Below are positions 34,410 through 43,157 of a stretch of DNA of 64,000 nt, piece by piece; positions within the stretch are counted from its first letter, which is position 1; each line of letters begins with the position of its first letter. The translations under genes were made by a program, and so were the position numbers. Under the pieces are notes generated by a model. That model was not told the origin of the DNA and made no database searches. It saw only the letters and a program-made list of their open reading frames with translations. This DNA is from Bailinhaonella thermotolerans. Its GTDB lineage: Bacteria; Actinomycetota; Actinomycetes; Streptosporangiales; Streptosporangiaceae. The stretch covers positions 186,001 through 250,000 of the forward strand of contig NZ_QZEY01000001.1 of assembly GCF_003594875.1 (NCBI RefSeq). The letters are read 5' to 3'.

Positions 34410-36313
34410 TCCGCAGGCTGGCCGCGTTCGCCCGGCCCTTCTCGGCGTGGCTGGCGGCCTCGGCCGCGCTGCGCGTGCTGCACCTGGCCCTGGGGATCGC
34501 GATCCTGACGGTCGCGGCGCGCGCGCTCGCCGCCGGCGCGGACGCCGTCGCGACGGCCGGGACGATCGTCGTACTCGCCGCCGCCAAGGGCACCGCCCAC
34601 TACGGGGAGCAGTACCTCGGCCACCGCGTGGCCTTCACCGTGCTGGCGCGGCTGCGGACCGACTTCTTCGACGCCCTCGCGCGGCAGGCGCCCGGGGTGC
34701 TCCACCGGCACCGTTCCGGCGATCTGGCCGCCCGGGCCACGGCCGACGTCAACCGGGTCGAGGTGTTCTACGCGCACACGATCGCGCCCGCTCTCGCCGC
34801 CGTCGTCGTCGCGCTCGGATCGGCCGGGTACCTGGCCGCCGCCGCCCACCCGGCCCTGGCGGTGATCTCGCTGGCGGGCGCGGCGGTGTCCGGCCTGGCG
34901 GTGCCGCTGCTCGGCCGCCGCCCGGTGCGGCAGGCGGCCCGGCGGCGTCAGGAGACGCGCGGGCTCATCGCGGCCCACGTCGCCGACACCGTCGGCGGGC
35001 TGCGGGACCTGGCCCTGCTCGGGGCGGCCGGGCGGTGGGAACGGCGGCTTGGCGCGCTGGAGGAGCGCGCCGCCGGCGACACCCGCGCGCTGGCGGCCCG
35101 CCTCGCGATCCGCCGGGCCGCGAACACCGCCGTCCTGGCGGCCACCGTGTCCGCCGTCGCGGTCGCCGGGGCGTGCCTGTGGCGGGACGGGCAGCTCGAC
35201 CGCCAGTCCTGGTGGGCCGCGATCGCGGTCACGCTGGCCATGGCGCCCGCCCTGACCGCGGTCGAGGCGTTCGCCGGGGAGTCCGGCACCACCGTGGCCG
35301 CCGCCCGGCGGATCTTCGAGATCATCGACGTCCCGCGGCCTCGCGTCCCGCCGCCTCCCGCACCGGCGCCTCCCGGGCCGTCTGGTTCCGCCCCGCCTCG
35401 TCCCGCTCCCCCGGCGCGCGCGGCCACCACCGGGCCGGCCACCACCACCGGGCCGACCATCATCGGGCCGACCATCATCGGGCCGACCGTCATCGGGCCG
35501 ACCGTCACCGGTGCGGCCTCGCCCGCGGCCGCCGAACGGCGTGCCGCCGCGGTGTCCGCGCGCGGAGTGGGCTTCGCGTATCCCGGCTCGCCGCCGGTCC
35601 TCGCCGGGGTGGACCTCGACCTGCCGCCGGGATCGACCACGGCCGTCCTCGGCGCGACCGGCAGCGGCAAGTCGTCGCTGGGGTACCTGCTGGCCGCCGT
35701 CCTGACCCCGACGCACGGCACGATCACCCTCGACGGCGCCGACCTGCGCGACCTCCCCGAGGACCTGATCCGCCGCCGGGTGGCGCTCGCCGACCAGCGG
35801 CCGTTCGTCTTCTCGGACACCATCGCCGGGAACCTCCGGCTCGCCGATCCCGGCGCGGATGAGGACCTGCTCTGGCACGTGCTCGAGACCGTGGACCTGG
35901 CCGAAGCGGTCCGGGCCCTGCCCGGCCGCCTGCGCACACGGCTCGCCGAGCACGGCGCCGACCTGTCCGGCGGCGAACTGCAGCGCCTGTCCCTCGCCCA
36001 GGCGCTGCTCCGGCGCCCCGCGCTGCTGATCTGCGACGAGGTCACCGGCCAGCTCGACGCCGCCACCGAGGCACGCCTCCTGGACCGGCTGCGCCGTGAC
36101 TCGGCCGGCCGCACCACCGTCTGGATCACCCACCGGCCGGCGACCCTGCGCGCCGTCGACCAGGTCGTCGTGCTCGACGCGGGCCGCGTCACCACCCCCG
36201 CAGGCCCGCGCCTCTCCCGCGCCGGCGCCGCCCGCCCCGGGCTCTCCCCCGCCGGCTCCCCCGGCCCCGCGTCCCTCGGCGACACGCCCGGTCCCCGGGG
36301 CCCGGCCGGATGA
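34406..36313 (+). CDS. ABC exporter half-transporter (second of pair)
   Basis: A 635-aa partner with a six-TM domain (residues about 10-300) and ATPase (Walker A LGATGSGKSSLGYLL, Q-loop LADQRPFVFSDTIAGNL, signature DLSGGELQRLSLAQALL, Walker B LLICDEVTGQLD, H-loop WITHRPATL). The two domains are joined by a Pro-rich linker with five 15-bp DNA repeats (35425-35510) encoding GPTII-like units. A Pro/Gly-rich tail ends the protein. By family, such pairs export cysteine/haem-related compounds (CydDC) or import ferric siderophores (IrtAB). Being in an iron/zinc-type operon favours the second, which is an inference. Confidence 0.85.
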   Translation: MIRRLAAFARPFSAWLAASAALRVLHLALGIAILTVAARALAAGADAVATAGTIVVLAAAKGTAHYGEQYLGHRVAFTVLARLRTDFFDALARQAPGVLHRHRSGDLAARATADVNRVEVFYAHTIAPALAAVVVALGSAGYLAAAAHPALAVISLAGAAVSGLAVPLLGRRPVRQAARRRQETRGLIAAHVADTVGGLRDLALLGAAGRWERRLGALEERAAGDTRALAARLAIRRAANTAVLAATVSAVAVAGACLWRDGQLDRQSWWAAIAVTLAMAPALTAVEAFAGESGTTVAAARRIFEIIDVPRPRVPPPPAPAPPGPSGSAPPRPAPPARAATTGPATTTGPTIIGPTIIGPTVIGPTVTGAASPAAAERRAAAVSARGVGFAYPGSPPVLAGVDLDLPPGSTTAVLGATGSGKSSLGYLLAAVLTPTHGTITLDGADLRDLPEDLIRRRVALADQRPFVFSDTIAGNLRLADPGADEDLLWHVLETVDLAEAVRALPGRLRTRLAEHGADLSGGELQRLSLAQALLRRPALLICDEVTGQLDAATEARLLDRLRRDSAGRTTVWITHRPATLRAVDQVVVLDAGRVTTPAGPRLSRAGAARPGLSPAGSPGPASLGDTPGPRGPAG

Positions 36314-36457
36314 GGGGACGCGCGCGATCCGGCCGCCCGCCCGGCGCGCCCATCCCCCTCACGGGTGGCGGCCGCGGCGGGCCGCCGGAACGGCCCCCGA
36401 GGGCGCTCCGGCGCCACGCCCCCCGTGGCGTACGGCCCGGGCGGCGGCCCGCGGCGG

Positions 36458-37417
36458 CTAGAGCGGGTTGTCCTTCAGCCAGGCGAGGACCTGCTGGGCG
36501 TGCTCGTTCGGCGGGAAGACGGGGTAGAACACGTGCTCGATCCGCCCCTCCCGCAGGATGAGGGTGTGGCGCCGGTAGAAGCGCCGCCCGCCGGCGTGGA
36601 ACGTCGGCAGGCCCAGGGCGTCGGCGAGCCGGAAGCCGGTGTCGGCGAGCATGGCGTACGGCAGGCGCAGTCGTTCCGCCACTCCTCGCAGGTAGGCGGC
36701 CTCCTGCAGGGACATCCCGAAGACCCCGGCCGCGCCGGCGCCGATGAGGTCCTCGTAGTGGTCGCGGAAATCGCACGCCTCGGGGGTGCACCCGCGCGCG
36801 CCGGGGATGTTGTCCCAGCCGTCGGGCAGGTCGGCGTCCGGGGTGCCGATGAGCGGGAGGACATAGAGCACGTGGCGGCCGTCGCCCAGCGCGTCGAGGC
36901 GCACGGTCTCCCCGGTGCTGCTCCTCAGCTCGATCTCCGGCAGCGTCATGCCGGGCAGGTGACCGGCGGCGCCGTCGTCCTCGGGCACCGGCAGTCCGGC
37001 GGGGAGGTCGTGGACGTCCGTCATGGTGATCGTCTCCAGGTCATCGTCGGGTTCTCCGGGCATGTTGCGGGCCGCGGCGTCTCGCAGCCGCCGGACCAGC
37101 ACCGCCCTGCGTTCGGTGAGCGCCTCGATCCACCCGGTCAGCTCGTCGATGACGGCCCGGTAGCCGGCCAGCGACGAGGGGCAGTCGTCGCCGTGCTCGT
37201 GGCCGACCTCCAGGCACTCCAGGAACGGGCGCGTGCGTTCCACGGGGATGCCCAGCCGGTTGAGGTCGCGGATCTCGCGAACCCTCCGGACGTCCTCGGC
37301 CGAGTAGTCGCGATAGCCGTTGCCGAGCCTGGCGGGGGTGAGGAGGCCGAGCGACTCGTAGTAGCGGATGGCCTTCGTCGTCACTTCCGCGTCGCGGGCG
37401 ATCTCACTGATCTTCAT
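36458..37417 (-). CDS. MerR-family regulator fused to a peroxiredoxin-like domain
   Basis: A 319-aa two-domain protein. Residues 1-118 are a MerR winged helix plus dimerisation helix (MKISEIARDAEVTTKAIRYYE, YRDYSAEDVRRVREI), with Cys68 and Cys79 near the effector region. Residues about 155-319 are an AhpC-TSA/Prx-Q-like thioredoxin fold whose active-site motif GCTPEACDFRD gives candidate peroxidatic and resolving cysteines at 210 and 215. The conserved TP-x-C order is shifted to GC-TPEAC as in bacterioferritin-comigratory proteins. A redox-sensing regulator is inferred. A classical MerR promoter lies directly upstream, so it probably activates itself. Confidence 0.88.
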   Translation of the reverse strand: MKISEIARDAEVTTKAIRYYESLGLLTPARLGNGYRDYSAEDVRRVREIRDLNRLGIPVERTRPFLECLEVGHEHGDDCPSSLAGYRAVIDELTGWIEALTERRAVLVRRLRDAAARNMPGEPDDDLETITMTDVHDLPAGLPVPEDDGAAGHLPGMTLPEIELRSSTGETVRLDALGDGRHVLYVLPLIGTPDADLPDGWDNIPGARGCTPEACDFRDHYEDLIGAGAAGVFGMSLQEAAYLRGVAERLRLPYAMLADTGFRLADALGLPTFHAGGRRFYRRHTLILREGRIEHVFYPVFPPNEHAQQVLAWLKDNPL

Positions 37418-37434
37418 GGGCGCTCACCCGGCGG

Positions 37435-37466
37435 ACTCTAGACCCTGCCCCCGAGGGCAAGGTCAA
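37435..37466 (-). promoter_or_regulatory. MerR-type promoter/operator of the MerR-peroxiredoxin gene
   Basis: Read on the minus strand: -35 TTGACC (37466-37461), a 20-bp spacer, -10 TAGAGT (37440-37435). The over-long spacer holds the dyad CCTTGCCC-N4-GGGCAGGG (one mismatch), the arrangement MerR proteins activate by untwisting DNA. The start codon is 18 bp past the -10 box. Confidence 0.75.
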
Positions 37467-37558
37467 GCCCGTGCCCCGGGCGGCCCCGGAGCGAGGCGTT
37501 CGCAGCAGGTCAGCGGGGGTGAGCACGCCAGGCCCGCCTGCTCAGACGCCCCACGCAT

Positions 37559-37629
37559 CCCGATATCGGGTGATAACGCCTGAGAAAAGGTTGGGAGGCA
37601 ATGCCGGATTGGGGGTTCCCGAAATCGGG
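37559..37629. promoter_or_regulatory. Paired CCCGAWATCGGG palindromes upstream of the symporter
   Basis: CCCGATATCGGG (37559-37570, perfect 12-bp palindrome) and CCCGAAATCGGG (37618-37629) are 59 bp apart, each followed by a GTGA-like TGA. Both lie within 141 bp of the AGCS start. Operator function is inferred. Confidence 0.4.
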
Positions 37630-37699
37630 GTGAAAGGTGGATCATCGCCGGGACCTCCCGGCTCACGCCCTGTGATCGTCATGACGATGAGGAGCACGC

Positions 37700-39064
37700 G
37701 TGCAACAGACATTGACCGCCATCGCCGACTTCGTCTGGGGACCGGCGCTGCTGATCCCCCTGCTCCTGCTCACCGGCCTCTACCTCACGGTCCGGCTGCG
37801 GGGACTGCAGTTCCACAAGCTGTTCCACGCGCTCTACCTCGCGCTGGTGCGGCGCAGCGAACCCGGCGGCGAAGGCGACATCACCCACTACCAGGCGCTG
37901 GCCACCGCCCTGGCCGCCACCGTCGGCGTCGGCAACATCGCCGGCGTGGCCACCGCCATCCACCTGGGCGGGCCGGGCGCGCTGTTCTGGATGTGGGTCA
38001 CCGGCCTGGTCGGCATGGCCACCAAGTACGCCGAGGCGTTCCTGGGCGTGCGCTTCCGCCGCAAGGACGCCAAGGGCGAGCAGAGCGGCGGCCCGATGTT
38101 CTACCTCACCTACGGCGTCGGCGGCAGGTTCGGCGCCATCCTGGGCATCCTGTTCGCCGTCTTCGGCGCGCTGGCCGCCTTCGGCATCGGCAACATGGTC
38201 CAGTCCAACAGCGTCGCCGACGCCATCAACGCCCAATGGGGCGTCCCGATGTGGCTGACCGGCATCATCATCACCGTGCTGTCCGCCGCCGTCATCCTCG
38301 GCGGCATCAAGAGCATCGGCACCGTCACCAGCGCCTTCGTCCCCGTGATGATCGTCTTCTACATCCTCGGCGCCCTGTGGATCATCATCGCCAACATCGG
38401 CAACCTGCCCTCGGCGATCGCGCTCATCTTCACCGACGCCTTCACCGGCACCGCCGCCACCGGCGGCTTCGCCGGCTCCACCATCCTGCTCGCCATCCGG
38501 TACGGCGTCGCCCGCGGCATCTTCTCCAACGAGTCCGGCCTGGGCACCGGCGGCATCGCCGCCGCCGCCGCCAAGACCGCCGAGCCCGTCCGCCAGGCCC
38601 TGGTCTCCATGACCCAGACCTTCATCGACACCCTCATCGTGGTCACCATGACCGGCCTGGCCATCGTCGTCACCGACGCCTGGAAGAGCGGCGAGACCGG
38701 CGCCCCCCTGACCACCCTGGCCTTCAGCGACGGCCTGCCCGGCCAATGGGGCGGCATCGTCGTCACCATCGGCCTGGTCTTCTTCGCCTACTCCACCCTC
38801 CTCGGCTGGGCCTACTACGGCGAACGCTGCATGGACCGCCTCTTCGGCCGCGTCGCGGTCGCGCCGTACCGGGTGGTGTTCATCGCCCTCATCTTCGTGG
38901 GCACCATCACCCACCTGGAGACCGTCTGGACCTTCTCCGACATCATGAACGGCCTCATGGCCCTGCCCAACCTCATCGGCCTGATCATGCTCTCCGGCCT
39001 CGTCGTCCGCGAGACCCGCGAATACTTCAACCGCCCCGACTGGGAGAAGATCCCGACCTCCTGA
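37700..39064 (+). CDS. AGCS-family sodium:alanine/glycine symporter
   Basis: A 454-aa Na+-coupled amino-acid importer with about 11 TM segments. Family stretches are [71 protein letters not shown] (substrate/Na+ region), [19 protein letters not shown] and [17 protein letters not shown]. The GTG start has GAGGAG 6 bp upstream. No glycine riboswitch consensus was seen in the 282-bp leader, although two short palindromes are present. It stands alone and is followed by a strong hairpin. Confidence 0.92.
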   Translation: MQQTLTAIADFVWGPALLIPLLLLTGLYLTVRLRGLQFHKLFHALYLALVRRSEPGGEGDITHYQALATALAATVGVGNIAGVATAIHLGGPGALFWMWVTGLVGMATKYAEAFLGVRFRRKDAKGEQSGGPMFYLTYGVGGRFGAILGILFAVFGALAAFGIGNMVQSNSVADAINAQWGVPMWLTGIIITVLSAAVILGGIKSIGTVTSAFVPVMIVFYILGALWIIIANIGNLPSAIALIFTDAFTGTAATGGFAGSTILLAIRYGVARGIFSNESGLGTGGIAAAAAKTAEPVRQALVSMTQTFIDTLIVVTMTGLAIVVTDAWKSGETGAPLTTLAFSDGLPGQWGGIVVTIGLVFFAYSTLLGWAYYGERCMDRLFGRVAVAPYRVVFIALIFVGTITHLETVWTFSDIMNGLMALPNLIGLIMLSGLVVRETREYFNRPDWEKIPTS

Positions 39065-39083
39065 CCGCCCCGGGCCCGGTGAC

Positions 39084-39118
39084 GGAGGCCGCCCGCCCGT
39101 ACGGGGCGGGCGGCCTCC
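39084..39118 (+). terminator. Hairpin after the AGCS gene
   Basis: A perfect 15-bp stem GGAGGCCGCCCGCCC (39084-39098) with 39104-39118, 5-nt loop, 19 bp past the stop codon, no U-tract. Confidence 0.7.
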
Positions 39119-39268
39119 CCGTTCCGGGCGGACCCGGCCGGCGAAACCGGACCCGGACTTCGCCGACGCCGATGACCTTGGACCGCTCCGGCTGTTACGG
39201 TATGTCGCGGTGCGCCGGGAAGTCTGGTCGGCAAGGTCATGATCATGGGCTGACGCGGAGGTTTCCCG

Positions 39269-39331
39269 ATGAGCACCCTCGGTGGGACGGCCGGGGGAAT
39301 CCTCGTGCCGCGGGGCGTGAGCCGCGCATGA
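39269..39331 (+). CDS. 20-codon leader ORF coupled to a winged-helix gene
   Basis: Begins MSTLGGTAGG and ends GVSRA; its ATG has GGAGG 9 bp upstream, whereas the next gene has no such site of its own. Its TGA overlaps the ATG of the regulator (ATGA). It probably acts to couple or gate translation of the regulator. Confidence 0.45.
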   Translation: MSTLGGTAGGILVPRGVSRA

Positions 39332-39687
39332 GCTCCGCGAACCCGGGCGAGGGCGACCCGGCCCTGCTGCTGAGCCGGCATCTCCTGATCCTGCTGCAGA
39401 TCGCCCGCGACCCCCAGATACGGATCCGCCAGGCGGCGGCCACGGCCGGCGTCACCGAGCGCACCGTCCAGGCCGTGGTCGGCGAGCTGGAGGCGGCCGG
39501 GTACCTGCGCCGGACCCGGGTCGGCCGCCACAACAGCTACCAGATCGCCCGTGACCGCCTCCTGACGATCCCCGGCGGCGCCGGAGTACCTCTGGGCGCC
39601 GTCCTGGACGTCCTGCTCGGCACGCCCGCACCCGCCGGCGGCGTGACACCGGACCGATTCGGGCGAAGGGTTGGACGATCGTCGTGA
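39328..39687 (+). CDS. Winged-helix (MarR/GntR-like) transcriptional regulator
   Basis: A 119-aa protein with a central winged helix: LLSRHLLILLQIARDPQIRIRQAAATAGVTERTVQAVVGELEAAGYLRRTRVGRHNSYQIAR. The C-terminal tail is short and has no known effector domain. The start ATG at 39328 overlaps the leader ORF stop, and its own stop overlaps the CPBP protease start (GTGA), so three frames are coupled. It probably regulates its own operon, which may respond to an envelope signal. Confidence 0.8.
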   Translation: MSSANPGEGDPALLLSRHLLILLQIARDPQIRIRQAAATAGVTERTVQAVVGELEAAGYLRRTRVGRHNSYQIARDRLLTIPGGAGVPLGAVLDVLLGTPAPAGGVTPDRFGRRVGRSS

Positions 39688-40637
39688 AGTTCCGCGAGAA
39701 CACCGACCTGGCCGTGTTCCTGGCCGTCACCTACGGCCTGGCGTGGCTGGTCGCGCTGCCCGTCTGGCTGTCGGACGAGCCGCCCGCCTCGGTCTTCGAA
39801 TCCCCGCTGACCTCGGCGCTGACCAGCGTGGCGCTGATGGTCCTGCCCGCGCTCGGCGTCCTCGCCGTACGGCTGACGCGGGCGGGGCGGCCCTGGTCGT
39901 GGCGGGAGGACGCGGGGCTGACCTGGGGGCCCGACCGGCGCCGGACCTGGGCGCTGTTCGGGCTGGGCTGGATCGGGACGTCCCTGCTGGTGATCGCGGC
40001 GGTGGCCCTCAGCGCCCTGCTCGGCCTGCTGGCCCTGGACCTCAACGGGCTCAGCGCGTTCCGGGAGCTGCAGCGCCTGCCGCCCGCCTCGCAGCCCGCG
40101 GGCGACTCCCTGGTGGAGATCCTGCCGCGCCTGGCGTCGATCGTGCTGCTGGAGCCGCTGATCCTGCTGCTGCCCGCGCTCGGCGAGGAGATCGGCTGGC
40201 GCGGCTGGCTGGTGCCCCGGCTCCGGCCGTACGGCCTGTGGCCCGCGCTCGCGCTCTCGGGCGTGATCTGGGGCGCCTGGCACGCGCCGCACACGCTGCT
40301 GGGCTACAACTACCCCCATCTCGGCGCCTGGGCCGCGCTGATGACGATCGGCCTGAGCACCCTCTACGGCGTCGTCCTGGCCTGGCTCCGGCTCCGGTCG
40401 GGCAGCGTGTGGCCGGCGGCCGTCTCCCACGCGGCGTTCAACAGCACCGCGACCGTGGTCGTCCTCGTCGGCGACGCGCGCACGCCGTACGATCCGGCCC
40501 TGGCCAGCATCACCGGGCTCATCGGCTGGCTCGTCCTCGCCTGCGCCGCGTTCACCCTCCTGCGCCGCTGGCCCATCCCCGCGCCACCCGGCGCGGCGGA
40601 CCCCGGGGTCCGCCGCGCCGGCGACCTGACCCCCTGA
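39684..40637 (+). CDS. CPBP-family (Abi/CAAX-like) intramembrane metalloprotease
   Basis: A 317-aa multi-pass membrane protein. The three catalytic motifs are present: LGEEIGWRGWLVPRL (Glu-Glu-x-x-x-Arg), GVIWGAWHAPHTLLGYNY, and SHAAFNSTATVVVL. Relatives process lipidated or membrane peptides and in some bacteria give bacteriocin self-immunity. It is coupled by GTGA to the winged-helix gene. The substrate is unknown, and its closeness to the injection-system cluster may be coincidental. Confidence 0.9.
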   Translation: MKFRENTDLAVFLAVTYGLAWLVALPVWLSDEPPASVFESPLTSALTSVALMVLPALGVLAVRLTRAGRPWSWREDAGLTWGPDRRRTWALFGLGWIGTSLLVIAAVALSALLGLLALDLNGLSAFRELQRLPPASQPAGDSLVEILPRLASIVLLEPLILLLPALGEEIGWRGWLVPRLRPYGLWPALALSGVIWGAWHAPHTLLGYNYPHLGAWAALMTIGLSTLYGVVLAWLRLRSGSVWPAAVSHAAFNSTATVVVLVGDARTPYDPALASITGLIGWLVLACAAFTLLRRWPIPAPPGAADPGVRRAGDLTP

Positions 40638-40866
40638 TCACACCCCCGCCCGGCCGTACCTCCGTAAAAAGCGTTCGACAGGGGCGTCACGGCACTTCCG
40701 TGGCCGGGGAGCGTCTGCTACTTTCGGTGCCCTATCGGTGACGCATCGTGTTCTGACGTCTCAGCATGCGACGTGCCACACCCCGGCGACCTGGCCGCCG
40801 GGGGGTAGTCGGTCGGCGGTCGCGGGCGGGAGAGGCGCGGGACATGGCGTTTCACGGTGGTGCCGG

Positions 40867-41694
40867 GTGAGCACCTTCACCGACGCGCTGATGCTGCGGC
40901 TGCACGCCCCCGGCGGCCTGCCCGGCCTCCTGTTCCCCGCCGACGCGACCGGCCGCGCCCGGATCCGCCAGCTCGCCGGGACGCTGTACGGCGTGCCGGC
41001 CGCCGCCCTCCACGACGTGCTGAAGGTCGAGGTGGCCGCGGAGGAGTACCAGTGGCCCCTGTTCCGGCAGCGGCTGCTCGCCGGGACCTGGACCCGCACC
41101 ACGCCGGACCACGCGCGCACCGACGTGCTGTACGAGGGGCGGGAGGCCGGCGCCCCGCCGGAGTGGGTCGATCTGGCGCTGGAGGTGGCGGCCACCGTCC
41201 TGCTGGAACTCGACGGGGGACGGATCGAGTCGGTCGTCCTCGGCGACATCGGGGAGTACGCCTCGCTGGCCGAGTTCCAGGCGAAGTTCCGCTGGTTCGA
41301 CCTGGCCGGGTACCTGGCCCGCCACGGGCTCACCACCGTCGAGGACCTGCGCAGGGCCTTCCATCACCTGCTCGGCGAGGTCAAGCTCGCCGCCCCGCCC
41401 CCCTTCGACCCGGCCGACCCCGCCAACCAGCGGCGGCTGCGGCTGCGGCTGGCCGTGCTCATCCGCGAGACGGTGGACGTCACGGAGGCGCTGCGCTCCG
41501 CCCGGCTCGTGCGCGACCTCGCCGCGCGCGGCCAGGTCGCCCACCGCGACCCGGACGGCCTCACCTCGCGCTCCCCGCTCGCGCCGGTGCTGCTCCTGCC
41601 CAAGCCGGCCGTCACGGCCCATCCCGTCCCGGAGAGCGAGTTGCTGGCCTTCTTCGCCTCGCAGGACGTCCTGGCGATCCCCGTGCCGCCGTAG
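40867..41694 (+). CDS. Conserved hypothetical protein, first gene of the injection-system cluster
   Basis: 275 aa, not recognised as a known family. It is predicted soluble, with no signal peptide or TM segment. Notable stretches are TLYGVPAAALHDVLKVEVAAEEYQWPLF, VVLGDIGEYASLAEFQAKFRWFDLAGYLARHG and VEDLRRAFHHLLGEVKL. GTG at 40867 with GGTGG upstream is preferred; the frame is open to 40738. Being first in the cluster just before the sheath gene it could be a tail-terminator, cap or assembly factor, but no motif supports this. The 229-bp spacer before it shows no clear promoter. Confidence 0.6.
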   Translation: MSTFTDALMLRLHAPGGLPGLLFPADATGRARIRQLAGTLYGVPAAALHDVLKVEVAAEEYQWPLFRQRLLAGTWTRTTPDHARTDVLYEGREAGAPPEWVDLALEVAATVLLELDGGRIESVVLGDIGEYASLAEFQAKFRWFDLAGYLARHGLTTVEDLRRAFHHLLGEVKLAAPPPFDPADPANQRRLRLRLAVLIRETVDVTEALRSARLVRDLAARGQVAHRDPDGLTSRSPLAPVLLLPKPAVTAHPVPESELLAFFASQDVLAIPVPP

Positions 41695-41774
41695 AACCGC
41701 GCGGCGGAGCCCCCGCCCGCGCCCGCCGTACCCCGCTATGTGCCCACGCCGAGGAGAACCCCAAGGAGAACGCC

Positions 41775-41945
41775 ATGACCTCGCCCGAAAGCCCCGCTCC
41801 GAACGGGCCGGACACCCCCGCGGAGACCTCCGAGGTCCCTCCCACTCGCACGCAAGACCCCGGGGCGAGCGCGCCCGCGGCCCGGCCCATGACGGTCGCC
41901 GAGCAGGAGGCGCTGCGCCGCAAGCTCCAGGACAGGTTCCACTGA
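41775..41945 (+). CDS. Small Pro-rich injection-system-linked protein
   Basis: 56 aa with a strong AAGGAGAA ribosome-binding site 5 bp before its ATG. The first two thirds are a Pro/Ser/Thr-rich disordered stretch; the end is a compact basic helix MTVAEQEALRRKLQDRFH. No known domain. It sits 37 bp before the sheath gene and is probably co-transcribed. Confidence 0.6.
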   Translation: MTSPESPAPNGPDTPAETSEVPPTRTQDPGASAPAARPMTVAEQEALRRKLQDRFH

Positions 41946-41982
41946 CCGCGCTGTCGGCGGGAAGACGAAAGGCGAAGGAAGA

Positions 41983-43149
41983 ATGGCCGTCCGGTACATC
42001 AACGTCAGATCCAATGTCGACATGTTCTCCCCGGTGGTGCGGGCCACGGGGAACGTCGCCGTCATCGGCACCGCCGCGAAGGGGCCCCAGGGCGTGGTCG
42101 TGGCGGTCACCGACCCCTCGCAGGCCGCCGAGGAGTTCGGCCCCGCGACCGTCCCGGATCCGCAGAATCCGGGCGTCCCCAAGCCCAACTCCTCGCTGAC
42201 GGCGGCGCTGACGACGCTCTTCGGGCAGACTCCGGGTCCCGCCCAGGTCTGGGCGGTGCGGACGGCCGGCACGTCACCGGGGCCCGTGGGCGACCCGGCG
42301 GCCGCGCTCACCGCGATCGAGGATCTGGACGCGCAGTTCGTGGTCCTCGCGGCGACCCCGCTCGACGGCACGACCGGGGGCGACTCCGGCGCGATCGGCA
42401 AGCTCGCCGCGCACGTCACCCAGGTCTCCAACTCCGGGGGCGAGGGCAAGGAACGCATGGGCGTCGTCATGCTGGTCAGGGACGCCGACGACCCGGTCGT
42501 GGTCACCGGCAAGGCCAAGCTGGTCAGCGACCGCATGATCTACATCGCCCACCGCAGCGCCGACGACGCCGCCGCGGCGGTGGCCGGGACGATCGCCGGG
42601 TATCCGCCGCACATCTCCGTGCTGCTCAAGAAGGTCGCCATCACCAGCGAGCCGTTCAGCGTCGCCGCCATCGACAAGCTCAACCAGGGCGAGCAGTTCG
42701 GCGATCCCCCGAAGGGCTGCGGGATCAACTGGCTGGCCCGCCCCGCCCTCATCCCGGGCGGCGGCGTGTACCTGGGCGAGGGATACACCGGGGACCCGGC
42801 CGGGATGAAGTTCATCGACGTCCGGCGGACCGTGGACGACATCGGCTTCAAGCTCAAGGCCAGGCTGATCCGGGGCATCGGGAATCTGCGGATCAGCCGG
42901 TCCGGACTGCGCGCGCTGGTCGTGCAGATGGAGGCGGTCCTCGATCCGCTGGTCCGCGACGAGGTGATCGACGGCTACGCCGTCGACATCCCGGTGCTCG
43001 ATCTGCTCGACAGCGACCCCGCCGCCCTCACCCCGGCCCAGCTCAAGATCATCCAGCAGGCGCAGGCCGACCGGGTGGCCCAGGTGCTGGTGTCCGTCGA
43101 CTACGCCGGCGCCCTGCACCGTCTCGCGCTGACCCTCAACTTCACCTAG
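41983..43149 (+). CDS. Contractile tail sheath protein
   Basis: A 388-aa sheath subunit that contracts to drive the inner tube outward. N-terminal: NVRSNVDMFSPVVRATGNVAVIGTAAKGPQGVVVAVTDPSQAAEEFG (sheath N-domain). C-terminal: KFIDVRRTVDDIGFKLKARLIRGIGNLRISRSGLRALVVQMEAVLDPLVRDEVIDGY, then a beta-rich end QVLVSVDYAGALHRLALTLNFT typical of sheath handshake strands. The length is close to that of minimal sheaths in simple contractile tails. AAGGAAG precedes the ATG. The tube gene follows after 8 bp. Confidence 0.9.
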   Translation: MAVRYINVRSNVDMFSPVVRATGNVAVIGTAAKGPQGVVVAVTDPSQAAEEFGPATVPDPQNPGVPKPNSSLTAALTTLFGQTPGPAQVWAVRTAGTSPGPVGDPAAALTAIEDLDAQFVVLAATPLDGTTGGDSGAIGKLAAHVTQVSNSGGEGKERMGVVMLVRDADDPVVVTGKAKLVSDRMIYIAHRSADDAAAAVAGTIAGYPPHISVLLKKVAITSEPFSVAAIDKLNQGEQFGDPPKGCGINWLARPALIPGGGVYLGEGYTGDPAGMKFIDVRRTVDDIGFKLKARLIRGIGNLRISRSGLRALVVQMEAVLDPLVRDEVIDGYAVDIPVLDLLDSDPAALTPAQLKIIQQAQADRVAQVLVSVDYAGALHRLALTLNFT

Positions 43150-43157
43150 GAACGGAC

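Noticed and set aside
37467-37699. Glycine or other riboswitch upstream of the AGCS symporter.
   Set aside because: No conserved glycine-aptamer blocks are found; only two short palindromes are visible.
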